A stretch of 64,000 nt of DNA from Mucilaginibacter gossypiicola (GTDB lineage Bacteria; Bacteroidota; Bacteroidia; Sphingobacteriales; Sphingobacteriaceae): the NCBI RefSeq assembly GCF_900110105.1, contig NZ_FOCL01000001.1, positions 186,001 to 250,000 of the forward strand. The letters run 5' to 3'. The translations under genes and the position numbers were made by a program. Below are positions 46,384 to 54,559 of this stretch, piece by piece. Position 1 is the stretch's first letter. Each line of letters starts with the position of its first letter. The notes beneath the pieces were generated by a model. That model made no database searches. It was given only the letters and a program-made list of their open reading frames with translations, and was not told the DNA's origin.

Positions 46384-46396
46384 GCCTGTAATTATC

Positions 46397-46972
46397 ATGC
46401 GCAAACTAATAGTATCTTTAAATATTACGCTGGATGGGTTTGTTGCAGCAGCGGACGAAGGCCTCGACTGGCACTATAAATATTGGACTGATGAAATTGC
46501 CGAAACAACAACAGAACTGCTGAGCCATGCAGATACTATTTTATTGGGAAAAAATACCTATCAGGCTATGGCAACTTATTGGCCATTTCAAGCTAAAAGC
46601 ATGAGTTTTCCCCGTACAGATATCGCATATGCTGATATGATGAACAGTTATCAAAAAGTGGTTCTGTCTTCAACAATGACTGCTGTTTGGTGGAACAATT
46701 CGTTACTGCTTAAGGGCAATTTAAAACGGGCAATAGAAAATTTGAAAAACTGCCATGGCCGCGACATCCTTACCTACGGAAGTATCAGTGTGGTTGATAA
46801 GCTGGCGGCTGTAAATTTGATCGATGAGTTTCAGTTTTGGATTCACCCGGTAGTATTAGGCAATGGCAGGCCTCTTTTTAGCCGGCAAAAAAATAGTATT
46901 TCATTAAAATTGATATCACAGAAAGTTTTTTCATCAGGGGTAGTGTTGATGATTTATCGGGCAGATAATTAA
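46397..46972 (+). CDS. RibD C-terminal/dihydrofolate reductase-like protein
   Basis: Cytoplasmic protein of 191 residues, ATG 46397 chosen since 'MRKLIVSLNITLDGFVAA' is the standard start of the RibD_C/YyaP group. Further blocks: 'LLGKNTYQAMATYWP', 'KVVLSSTM', 'GRDILTYGSISVVDKLAA' (NADPH-binding Gly) and 'EFQFWIHPVVLGNGRPLF'. Predicted NADPH-dependent reductase; true DHFR or riboflavin activity is not shown for this group. In a cluster with DoxX and a GlxA regulator. Confidence 0.92.
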   Translation: MRKLIVSLNITLDGFVAAADEGLDWHYKYWTDEIAETTTELLSHADTILLGKNTYQAMATYWPFQAKSMSFPRTDIAYADMMNSYQKVVLSSTMTAVWWNNSLLLKGNLKRAIENLKNCHGRDILTYGSISVVDKLAAVNLIDEFQFWIHPVVLGNGRPLFSRQKNSISLKLISQKVFSSGVVLMIYRADN

Positions 46973-47078
46973 CCTTTAGGGCAATGCAAGCGTGAAACTG
47001 TCCCGGGTACTGCATTTTTCCTGCTGACACACTGTTGTCAATAGTCTATTACACCTTTGTATGAAAAAATGATTCGCT

Positions 47079-47402
47079 ATGAACAGGGCCGACAGGTTGC
47101 TCAGGGTATTGGTATTGCTGCAAACCAGGGATGTAGTTTCTATTGAACTGCTAACCACTCAATTCCGGATCAGTAACCGAACAGCATTCCAGGACCTTGA
47201 GGCGCTAAAGCAATTAAAAATAGCTGTAACTTTTGAAGCGGAAAAGGGCTGTTTTATTTTAATAGCAAGCTGCCCCTCGCCGGGGAATAACGGTGTAATC
47301 GTTTCTCAACCAATGATGGTTATTCCACCAGCCATAAAAAATGAGTTATTGTCAGTTATCCCTCGCGAAGCAAATAACGATCATCAAAACTCATCGTCAT
47401 AA
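47079..47402 (+). CDS. Short YafY-like HTH protein lacking a WYL domain
   Basis: Protein of 107 residues. The first ~60 residues are a DeoR/HTH_11 winged helix ('RADRLLRVLVLLQTRDVVSIELLTTQF', 'RISNRTAFQDLEALKQL') like the N-terminus of YafY/PafC regulators, but the ligand-binding WYL half (normally 200 more residues) is missing, replaced by a short tail. It may be a truncated regulator or a stand-alone DNA-binding protein. The last 19 bases overlap the 3' end of the convergent gene. Confidence 0.7.
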   Translation: MNRADRLLRVLVLLQTRDVVSIELLTTQFRISNRTAFQDLEALKQLKIAVTFEAEKGCFILIASCPSPGNNGVIVSQPMMVIPPAIKNELLSVIPREANNDHQNSSS

Positions 47403-48664
47403 TTTACTTTGCCATTCTTTAAACGCACATAATCAACCGATCCTGTACCCTGGAAACGAAACACAATTCCAATTATTTTAGCCCGGCCAATGCCTTTGTC
47501 TATAGTGTAAACCAATTTGTTATCAATATAGATTTGTGCCTTGCCTTGATGGGATTCAATTTTAAGCGGTACATATTTTTCAAAATCAACCCCAAAAGCA
47601 GAGAGGTCATGTTTTTTACCTGATACCTCATAGCCTGCGAAATACATATCCAGATCGGATACGCAACCTTTCGAGCTCAACGGGATCCAGATTGCCGTTC
47701 CCTTGCACAAAATATAAACAGTACTTAATCTGCAGGCAGCTGCACCCTCACTATAATTGTTTTTTACCGAGGTTTCAAAAGTAAAATCATTGCTGTAAAT
47801 CTCTCCAAAATTGGTTACGTTGGTATAAACCACATAGGGCGGGGTAGGCTGCATGGCTATATTGCGTTCCTTGATCTTTTCGGGTAACAACGAGAGCTTA
47901 CCATCAACCATAGCATCCTTTTTTTTATAATAAATTGGTACGGGCTGCTTTTCGACTATAGGCAGCCATCCGTTCGACTCAACAAACAGTTCATGCTGTT
48001 TCACAATTTTGCCGCCCACAATGAGCTTGGCATAATAAAAATCAGGAAAGTAATAGATAGAGGTATGCTGACGATCATTTTTTGAAACATTGACACGTAA
48101 ATGCCTGTCCCATGATTGCTGAATAGCTACCGAATCGTAAGGCGACCTGGTAGCATCAAAATCAAACACAACCGAATTGGGCAAGCCCGAGGTGATTACC
48201 TTTTTACTGCTAAATTTATAATCTTTTGCTACTATAGGTGGTTTGGGGAGCTCACTACGCGAAGCCATGATCACAACCAATAAAATGCCCACCAGCGTTA
48301 AAACGCCTAAAGCATAAGGCATTGACCTGGAATGCTTTTTTACCGGCTTGGGTTTAAGTTGATATTGTTCGGTTTGCTTATCAACCGGAACAAATTGAAT
48401 GCTAAACACCCTGAAATTTTCATAACCTAAAAACTGCACCAGTGTATCCATGGTGTAGGTATTGGGTAGGCTGTCATATTTAACCTTGCCCCAAATGCGC
48501 TTTAATGTAACATGGCTTATAGAAGCACCCGTTTTCTCCCTGATCTTTTCGCTCAGATTTATAAAATCCTGGTTTTTCCAGTTCGCACTATCGCCCCAGC
48601 CGGTATAGGTTTCGTATTGTTTTATCAGTTCGGTAATAGGCAACTCTTGTGCAGGCATATTCAT
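47384..48664 (-). CDS. Membrane-anchored protein of unknown function with jelly-roll/lectin-like C-terminus
   Basis: Protein of 426 residues in three parts: a cytoplasmic N-terminus (1-110, 'ISHVTLKRIWGKVKYDSLPNTYTMDTLVQFLGY') that recalls a small helical DNA- or protein-binding domain; a membrane helix (about 113-135); and an extracytoplasmic half with beta-rich segments ending in 'KIIGIVFRFQGTGSVDYVRLKNG', similar to lectin/laminin-G-like folds. The layout suits a one-protein sensor or surface anchor. Three phased TTGTAC repeats lie 39-64 bases upstream. I do not recognise a named family. Confidence 0.78.
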   Translation of the reverse strand: MNMPAQELPITELIKQYETYTGWGDSANWKNQDFINLSEKIREKTGASISHVTLKRIWGKVKYDSLPNTYTMDTLVQFLGYENFRVFSIQFVPVDKQTEQYQLKPKPVKKHSRSMPYALGVLTLVGILLVVIMASRSELPKPPIVAKDYKFSSKKVITSGLPNSVVFDFDATRSPYDSVAIQQSWDRHLRVNVSKNDRQHTSIYYFPDFYYAKLIVGGKIVKQHELFVESNGWLPIVEKQPVPIYYKKKDAMVDGKLSLLPEKIKERNIAMQPTPPYVVYTNVTNFGEIYSNDFTFETSVKNNYSEGAAACRLSTVYILCKGTAIWIPLSSKGCVSDLDMYFAGYEVSGKKHDLSAFGVDFEKYVPLKIESHQGKAQIYIDNKLVYTIDKGIGRAKIIGIVFRFQGTGSVDYVRLKNGKVNYDDEF

Positions 48665-48702
48665 TGGGTCAAAAATAGCCGGTAAATCAGTTCAAATATT
48701 AT

Positions 48703-48728
48703 TTGTACAGCCTTGTACCAACTTGTAC
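48703..48728. promoter_or_regulatory. Three TTGTAC boxes at exact 10-base spacing
   Basis: TTGTAC begins at 48703, 48713 and 48723, one helical turn apart, between divergent genes (48664 minus, 48814 plus). Ten-base units TTGTACAGCC, TTGTACCAAC, TTGTACAGGC. Looks like a cooperative activator or repressor site. Confidence 0.6.
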
Positions 48729-48813
48729 AGGCTGTGAATTGCTATAGCGTGGTGTGCAAACTAACTTTATCAGCATTAAAATTAAACCTAAATATACCAT
48801 AACCTAACCAACA

Positions 48814-49185
48814 ATGAAACAAATAATAAGCAGGATTAGCACCTACATTTATGCTACGGTAATGTTCATATTCGGCATACAACATTTTATGTATGCCGAT
48901 TTTGTGGCCACGCTGGTTCCCGGCTGGATCCCATTTCACCTGTTTTGGGTGTATCTAACGGCGGTTGCGCTGATGGCTGCCGCTATAAGCATCTACGTTA
49001 ATTTATATGCTCAATGGGGATGTTTTTTATTAGGATGCATGATATGGGTATTCATTTTAACAATACATATTCCCTTATTGATCAATAGCCATTTCGATGC
49101 CGGAAAAATAACCAACGCCCTGAAAGATACCGGTCTTGCGTCATGTGCCTTTATACTGGCTGCTGTTTACGATAGGGAAGGATAA
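48814..49185 (+). CDS. Small integral membrane protein, DoxX-like
   Basis: Membrane protein of 123 residues with about four helices ('TYIYATVMFIFGIQHFM', 'GWIPFHLFWVYLTAVALMAAAISIYV', 'GCFLLGCMIWVFILTIHIPLLI'). The 'HF...DFVATLVPGWIP' turn is common in DoxX/DUF-type membrane proteins of Bacteroidota. Function unknown. Divergent from the membrane-anchored protein gene and preceded by the TTGTAC array. Confidence 0.82.
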   Translation: MKQIISRISTYIYATVMFIFGIQHFMYADFVATLVPGWIPFHLFWVYLTAVALMAAAISIYVNLYAQWGCFLLGCMIWVFILTIHIPLLINSHFDAGKITNALKDTGLASCAFILAAVYDREG

Positions 49186-49252
49186 ACTAATATTGTATTG
49201 ACTGTAACATAACTGCGTTTGCTGTTGTCTTTTTACCATCAATCCGCAACTT

Positions 49253-50641
49253 ATGAAATTGAGTTTTAAATACATTTTGCTGCTTGCCATGTTTGCTTTA
49301 GGCACACAGAGAACCATTGCGCAGCAAACCAGAATAGCTCATATTGATACCCTGATTCAAAGAGCAAACAGATTAGGCTTATTTAATGGGAATGTATTAG
49401 TTGCCGATCATGGGAAGATCATTTATAAAGCCGCGATAGGCTATGCCGATGCGAGCAAAACTGCGAGACTTACCGATCAGTACCGTTTTCATATAGGTTC
49501 AATAGCTAAAGAATTTAATGCTGTTGGCATCATGATACTTGAGGAACAAGGCAAACTGAACCTGGATGATAAAGTATCCAAATACCTGCCTCAGCTACCC
49601 GCTTGGGCCGGTAAAATTAGCATCATTAACCTGCTACAGTACACAAGCGGTTTGCCCGATGTAAAATGGAAGACAGTTAAAGATGACGCCGGTAACATGG
49701 CCGATTTGATGAAAATTGACTCGCTTGATTTTGAGCCGGGTAAAAAATATGCGTACAATAACAATAATGTTTTCTTGCAGCGCCGCATTATCGAAAAGAT
49801 AACCGGCCAAAGCTTCAAACAATTTGTTGAAGATCATGAATTGAAGCCGGCGGGTATGAATACAGCTATCATTGATCCTGATGAAAATGATAAGCTTGTT
49901 GCCCAATCCTATAATAACGATGGCAAGCCAGACGGCCTGGTATACCCCATATCTGGCTGGACAGCTGTAACGCTGGATGATTTTTATGCGTGGGCCAATG
50001 CTATAGCCAAATTTAAACTGATAAGTCCCGTTGCCACCCGCGAGATTATTAATGGCGTAACTCCGGGAAGACAATCTGGCCTTGGTGGTGGTAGCATGGA
50101 GGGTGATAAGATACTTAGCCATGTTCACGATGGCACCTCCCTTAATTACCAGGCGTTACTGGTAAGCAAGGTGCCGGAAGGTGTTACTATTATATTGATG
50201 ACCAATAATAAACAGGGAAACCTGTATTCAATTGAAAAATCTATTGAAGCCATTTTAGATGGTAAACCTTACGTTCAGGTAAAGAGATCCTTCCTGGATG
50301 CGTTTAGCACAAAGCTTGACTTAATGAGCGGCGAGCAAATTATCAGTTTTTATAATGAGCTTAAAAATAAACACAGTGATGAATATAGTTTTGATGACGA
50401 AAACACGTTGAACGAAACCGGCTATTATTTAATGAGTAAAAAAAGGCTGGCCGATGCCGTTTCTGTTTTCGAATATAATACCAAGCTATTTCCAAAATCG
50501 GGCAATGTGTTTGACAGCCTTGGCGAAGCATATTACAATCAGGGCAATAAGCCGTTAGCCTTGTTGAATTATAAAAAGTCGTTACAACTTGACCCAGCAA
50601 ATGACAATGCTAAAAAGATCATAATCGAATTGGATAAATAG
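49253..50641 (+). CDS. Secreted serine hydrolase with C-terminal TPR repeats
   Basis: Exported class-C-like hydrolase of 462 residues: signal peptide (to about 24), SxxK motif 'GSIAK' (Ser83, Lys86), second motif Tyr-x-Asn in 'YAYNNNNVFL', 'GGGSMEGDKILSHVHDGTS' near the third motif, then from about residue 360 two TPR units ('LADAVSVFEYNTKLFPKSGNVFDSLGEAYYNQGNKP'-like spacing). This build is common in Bacteroidota; likely an esterase or peptidase, not a resistance beta-lactamase. No close operon partner. Confidence 0.92.
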   Translation: MKLSFKYILLLAMFALGTQRTIAQQTRIAHIDTLIQRANRLGLFNGNVLVADHGKIIYKAAIGYADASKTARLTDQYRFHIGSIAKEFNAVGIMILEEQGKLNLDDKVSKYLPQLPAWAGKISIINLLQYTSGLPDVKWKTVKDDAGNMADLMKIDSLDFEPGKKYAYNNNNVFLQRRIIEKITGQSFKQFVEDHELKPAGMNTAIIDPDENDKLVAQSYNNDGKPDGLVYPISGWTAVTLDDFYAWANAIAKFKLISPVATREIINGVTPGRQSGLGGGSMEGDKILSHVHDGTSLNYQALLVSKVPEGVTIILMTNNKQGNLYSIEKSIEAILDGKPYVQVKRSFLDAFSTKLDLMSGEQIISFYNELKNKHSDEYSFDDENTLNETGYYLMSKKRLADAVSVFEYNTKLFPKSGNVFDSLGEAYYNQGNKPLALLNYKKSLQLDPANDNAKKIIIELDK

Positions 50642-51053
50642 GGGAGCCTGTAATAAAATGATAAGGGATTATTGGCAGGCTAAATTTTGCAACCACTTAC
50701 CAACTCCTATATATCCGTCTGTTAATGCCGGTTTGCTCAGGCAAGCCGGCTAACAGATATTGCCGGCTCAATAATACTATCTCAAACTACTGCAAATCTG
50801 CTTAATGAAATCTGTTTTAAAGACAAGGCCCGGCAATCAATAACAGATGTTTTAAAAATGCAGTAAACTTTATTCTCATAATGTTGTTTTGTTCACTGAT
50901 CGATAGCATCGCTTTATATGCCGCAAAAACTTATTCAATTTTGGGCTGGCATATTTAAAAAGATGATTTAACTTTAAGGCGTTCGGTTTTGGCTATTTAT
51001 TGCCATATTTACGTCAAAACCGAACCGGATAAATAGAAAACATACAACCACTT
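50642..51053. other. 412-base intergenic region with several inverted repeats
   Basis: No ORF. It holds an imperfect stem-loop at 50645-50682 (AGCCTG...CAGGCT), a longer imperfect hairpin at 50718-50757 (TCTGTTA..GCCGG paired with CCGGC..TAACAGA), and the 11-bp inverted repeat at 50981-51025 listed separately. The middle portion is plain AT-rich sequence. Confidence 0.6.
50981..51025 (+). promoter_or_regulatory. Perfect 11-bp inverted repeat upstream of the phosphohexomutase
   Basis: GTTCGGTTTTG (50981-50991) and CAAAACCGAAC (51015-51025) flank a 23-base AT-rich core and end 28 bases before ATG 51054. It can be a 5' leader hairpin or a two-part operator spanning the promoter. Confidence 0.6.
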
Positions 51054-52790
51054 ATGCAGGAATTAGACCCCACCATTCTTCAGAAAGCAAATTCATGGCT
51101 TCAAGGAAATTATGATGCTGATATTAAGCAGGAAATTCAAAAGTTAATTGACGAGAAGGCTTATACCGAACTGACAGATTCATTTTATCGCGATCTGGAA
51201 TTTGGTACAGGAGGCCTTCGCGGTACTATGGGGCCGGGTTCAAACCGTATCAATAAATATACGATAGGTGCGGCCACACAGGGTTTAGCTAATTACCTGA
51301 AAAAAACATACCCGGGCGAAAAGATCAAAGTTGCTATTGCTCACGACAGCCGTAATAATGCCGATTTCTTTTCGACCATTACAGCAGAGGTTTTTTCGGC
51401 AAATGATATTTACGTTTACTTTTTTAAAGCACTTCGTCCTACTCCTGAGTTGTCATTTGCCGTACGTCAGTTAGGTTGCAAAAGTGGTGTAATGCTTACT
51501 GCATCACATAACCCTAAAGAGTACAATGGTTATAAAGCTTACGGTGCCGACGGCGGACAATTTGTTGCACCGCATGACAAGGCTGTAATGGATGAGGTTG
51601 CAGCCATCAGCAGTATTGATGACATTAAATTTAATCGTGTTGACGCGAATATTGAAGAAATAGGAGAAGAGATAGATGAGCTTTACCTGAGCAAGATCAC
51701 CGAGCTTTCTGTTTCACCAGATGCAATTGCGCGTCAAAAAGATCTTAAAATAGTTTATTCGCCTATTCATGGTACAGGTATTACGTTAGTTCCGCAAGCC
51801 TTAAAAAGGTTTGGTTTTGAAAACGTGATCCTGGTTGATGAACAAATTACACCTGATGGCAACTTCCCTACAGTAGTTTATCCTAACCCGGAAGAAAAAG
51901 AAGCATTAACACTTGCGCTTAAAAAAGCCCAGGATACTGATGCTGACCTGGTGTTAGCTACTGATCCTGATGCCGATCGTGTAGGTATTGCCGTAAAGAA
52001 TACTGATGGTGAGTTTGTGCTCCTTAATGGAAACCAAACTGGCGCCATGCTCATTAATTATTTATTAACTGCATGGGAAGAAAAAGGTAAGCTTACCGGT
52101 AAAGAGTACATTGTTAAAACTATTGTTACCACAAACCTCATCGAGCGTATTGCCGAAGCTAAAAATGTTACTTACTATAACACCTTAACCGGCTTTAAAT
52201 ATATTGGTGAGCTGATGACCCATTTTGAAGGTAAACAAACCTTTATTGGCGGCGGCGAAGAAAGCTATGGTTATTTGATAGGCGAACTGGTAAGGGATAA
52301 AGATGCTGTTATTTCAAGCACGTTCATTGCCGAAATGACTGCTTATTATAAGGATAAAGGCAGCAGCTTGTTCGAAGCTTTGATTGATACTTATGTACAA
52401 TATGGCTTTTACAAAGAAAAATTGATCTCTTTAACCAAAAAAGGTAAAACCGGTGCCGAAGAGATCAAGGAAATGATGGAAAAATTCCGTACAAACCCTC
52501 CGGCTACTTTAGGTGGCTCAAAAGTAATTACGCTTAAAGATTACGAAAAACGTATCGAAACTGATTTGGTAGCTAATACTTCTAAACCGATTGAATTGCC
52601 AACATCTGATGTTTTGCAATTTATTACTGAAGACGGAAGCATCATTTCGGCGCGTCCTTCGGGCACCGAGCCTAAAATCAAGTTTTATTGCAGCGTGAAC
52701 GGCAAACTTGCCAGTAAGGAAGCTTACAACGAAACAGATAAACAGCTCGACGCTAAAATTGCCTCAATTATGCAGGACCTTGGCGTTTAA
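51054..52790 (+). CDS. Phospho-sugar mutase (phosphoglucomutase/phosphomannomutase)
   Basis: Alpha-D-phosphohexomutase of 578 residues that interconverts hexose 1- and 6-phosphates through a phosphoserine. The four domains show their motifs: phosphoserine loop 'TASHNPKEYNGYKAYG', metal loop 'DPDADRVGIAV', sugar-specificity loop 'GGGEESYGYL', and phosphate-binding 'RPSGTEPKIKFY'. GEES suggests glucose or mixed specificity, linking glycolysis to UDP-glucose and other nucleotide sugars. Transcribed alone with a dyad in its leader and a terminator after it. Confidence 0.95.
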   Translation: MQELDPTILQKANSWLQGNYDADIKQEIQKLIDEKAYTELTDSFYRDLEFGTGGLRGTMGPGSNRINKYTIGAATQGLANYLKKTYPGEKIKVAIAHDSRNNADFFSTITAEVFSANDIYVYFFKALRPTPELSFAVRQLGCKSGVMLTASHNPKEYNGYKAYGADGGQFVAPHDKAVMDEVAAISSIDDIKFNRVDANIEEIGEEIDELYLSKITELSVSPDAIARQKDLKIVYSPIHGTGITLVPQALKRFGFENVILVDEQITPDGNFPTVVYPNPEEKEALTLALKKAQDTDADLVLATDPDADRVGIAVKNTDGEFVLLNGNQTGAMLINYLLTAWEEKGKLTGKEYIVKTIVTTNLIERIAEAKNVTYYNTLTGFKYIGELMTHFEGKQTFIGGGEESYGYLIGELVRDKDAVISSTFIAEMTAYYKDKGSSLFEALIDTYVQYGFYKEKLISLTKKGKTGAEEIKEMMEKFRTNPPATLGGSKVITLKDYEKRIETDLVANTSKPIELPTSDVLQFITEDGSIISARPSGTEPKIKFYCSVNGKLASKEAYNETDKQLDAKIASIMQDLGV

Positions 52791-52811
52791 TGCTGACAAA
52801 TAAGACTCCAT

Positions 52812-52850
52812 AAAAAATCCCGGCCGATTAATAATTGGCCGGGATTTTTT
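52812..52850. terminator. Bidirectional intrinsic terminator
   Basis: Eighteen-pair stem (52812-52829 with 52833-52850, one G-T pair), loop AAT, with A-run left and T-run right. Serves the mutase and the convergent RRM gene. Confidence 0.95.
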
Positions 52851-52873
52851 ATATGTAATTTATCGTACCGTTG

Positions 52874-53308
52874 TTACATCGTTTTTCTTGGGCGCCTTGG
52901 TCTGTCACCTGCAGGCGATTGCTCACTATTGCTGCGGTAACCGCCCTGGCTACTATTACTATTGCTATTGTAGCTTCGGGTATTGTTGGGCCTGCTATTA
53001 TTGCTGTTACGGTTATTGTTGTTGCCATAACCGAATGACTTGCGTGGTGGCGGGGTTTTCTTAACAAAGTCGTCGTTTATTTTTACGCTTAATACGCGAT
53101 CGGCAATGGGGGTACCATCTAAGGCAATCACTGCGTTTTCAGCTCCTGTACGATCCTTCATTTCAAGAAAAGCATATCCCTTGCATATTCTTGTTTTTTT
53201 ATCGCGTACAATTTTAATCGTTTCCACATCGCCATGCGGACCTATCATTTTAACAAGTTCCAGCTCTGTCATCTCCAGAGGAAAGCCGCCTACAAATAAT
53301 TTGACCAT
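52874..53308 (-). CDS. RRM-type RNA-binding protein with Asn/Ser-rich tail
   Basis: Protein of 144 residues. One RNA recognition motif (about 1-82) with RNP2 'LFVGGF' and RNP1 'KGYAFLEM', then an Asn/Ser/Arg-rich tail ('GYGNNNNRNSNNS'), probably disordered, ending in basic 'RPRRPRKTM'. Similar proteins in Bacteroidota and cyanobacteria bind single-stranded RNA and often respond to cold; that response is inferred. Monocistronic, converging on the mutase terminator. Confidence 0.94.
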   Translation of the reverse strand: MVKLFVGGFPLEMTELELVKMIGPHGDVETIKIVRDKKTRICKGYAFLEMKDRTGAENAVIALDGTPIADRVLSVKINDDFVKKTPPPRKSFGYGNNNNRNSNNSRPNNTRSYNSNSNSSQGGYRSNSEQSPAGDRPRRPRKTM

Positions 53309-53481
53309 TTATAAATTGAGATTAAAGATGATAGATAACCACCGTATACAAATTTCGTTTGATTTTTTTTAAATAAAGGATGTTTTCACGTTAAAACCAA
53401 AGTTTATTTTAATAATTCCGTCTTTGCGGTCGCAAATGATATAAAAGGGGCATTTTGTGCCCCCTTGTTGGTGTAAAGGAA

Positions 53482-54078
53482 TCAATACAAAACGGAGAAC
53501 GACTGGTATGCATCCTTGAGGATGACAGCCGGTTTGTTTGCTGCTATTTCATTTTCGAGGTGTTTACTGCTAAATATTGCTACTCCCATCTCGGTTTTTA
53601 CCTGGTATCTTAATGATAGGTTCAGTGCACTTGTATCCCAGTTGTAAATGTCGGCGTAATTATTGGGGCGTCCGGTAAATGGCCCATATGCTTTTAAGAA
53701 ATCGCTGAGTATTTTGTAGGCATCGCCCATCTTAAAAAAGAGATAAATATTTACTATTTTATTTTTATAGGTGCGGAAACCTATGGCATCTAATGACAAA
53801 CTATCTCCCAACACTAACAAACTACTGTCTTTATATTGATAACGCACACAACTATCGGCATCAGGCCTGTCGTCGTTGTCCAAATAAGAAAGTTTATGAG
53901 AAGGAATTTGGGCCACATCTTCACCAAGTGTTAATCCGTTAATCCCGTTACAAAATTTTAGATACTCTACAGATCCTGGTGTTTTGAACTGGGAGTAAAC
54001 TAGTGATGGTAAAAGGCAGGCTACTACAATCAAAAGCGTTTTAATTGCGTTTTTTGATAATTGATAATATGCTTTCAT
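53482..54078 (-). CDS. Secreted protein of unknown function
   Basis: Exported protein of 198 residues with signal peptide ('IKTLLIVVACLLPSLVYSQ'). Mature part begins 'FKTPGSVEYLKFCNGINGLTLGEDV' and holds 'YKDSSLLVLGDSLSLDAIGFRTYKNKIVNIYLFF', a beta-rich pattern seen in small periplasmic Bacteroidota proteins that I cannot name. Two Cys (in 'KFCNG' and 'DSCVRY') could form a disulfide. Isolated gene with AT-rich flanks. Confidence 0.78.
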   Translation of the reverse strand: MKAYYQLSKNAIKTLLIVVACLLPSLVYSQFKTPGSVEYLKFCNGINGLTLGEDVAQIPSHKLSYLDNDDRPDADSCVRYQYKDSSLLVLGDSLSLDAIGFRTYKNKIVNIYLFFKMGDAYKILSDFLKAYGPFTGRPNNYADIYNWDTSALNLSLRYQVKTEMGVAIFSSKHLENEIAANKPAVILKDAYQSFSVLY

Positions 54079-54559
54079 AATACGTCAGGGTTTTACAATA
54101 GCCAACAACCCAGATGCCATGCCAGTATTAAATTGGGCTTTAATTAACTTTTATTTAATTTTTAAAAGTTTTGATTTTATATAGAGTAATTTATTGCAAT
54201 AATATTAATTGAATGTTTCTGTGCTGTATGGAAAACGATGCATCTGTTTGTATTGGTGTCTTGTTTTGTTAATTATAAATTAAATTTATTTAATGCATGA
54301 GGGCACGTAACGACAGTTCTTTTGAACGTTCGATGGTACAATTACTTTTGATTAAAAAACAAACTAAAACGCATTAGCAATGCTTCAAATCCATATATTT
54401 GAGAAGATAAACCGGGGACAATTGTGCAATTGTCCTTAAAATGATAGCCTGTTAGTTGCCGTTTTAATTAGATTATTGAGTATTTGATCTGCTGAATTAA
54501 TGTGTTTGATTAAATGCCATGTAACAAGCTGCATATTACTAAAAACCTTTAAAACAAAA
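54079..54559. other. 481-base AT-rich region ahead of the SusR-like gene, with one dyad
   Basis: Divergent region between the secreted protein and the SusR-like regulator. No ORF is supported. The notable element is GGACAATTG-TG-CAATTGTCC at 54416-54435 (9-bp arms), about 125 bases before ATG 54560, which may be an operator or short hairpin. The rest is low-complexity AT-rich sequence. Confidence 0.55.

Noticed and set aside
47079..48664. Toxin-antitoxin-like pair
   Set aside because: The genes are convergent, not co-directional, and neither product resembles a toxin.
49634..50128. 164-residue minus-strand ORF
   Set aside because: Lies wholly inside the serine hydrolase gene with intact motifs on the other strand.
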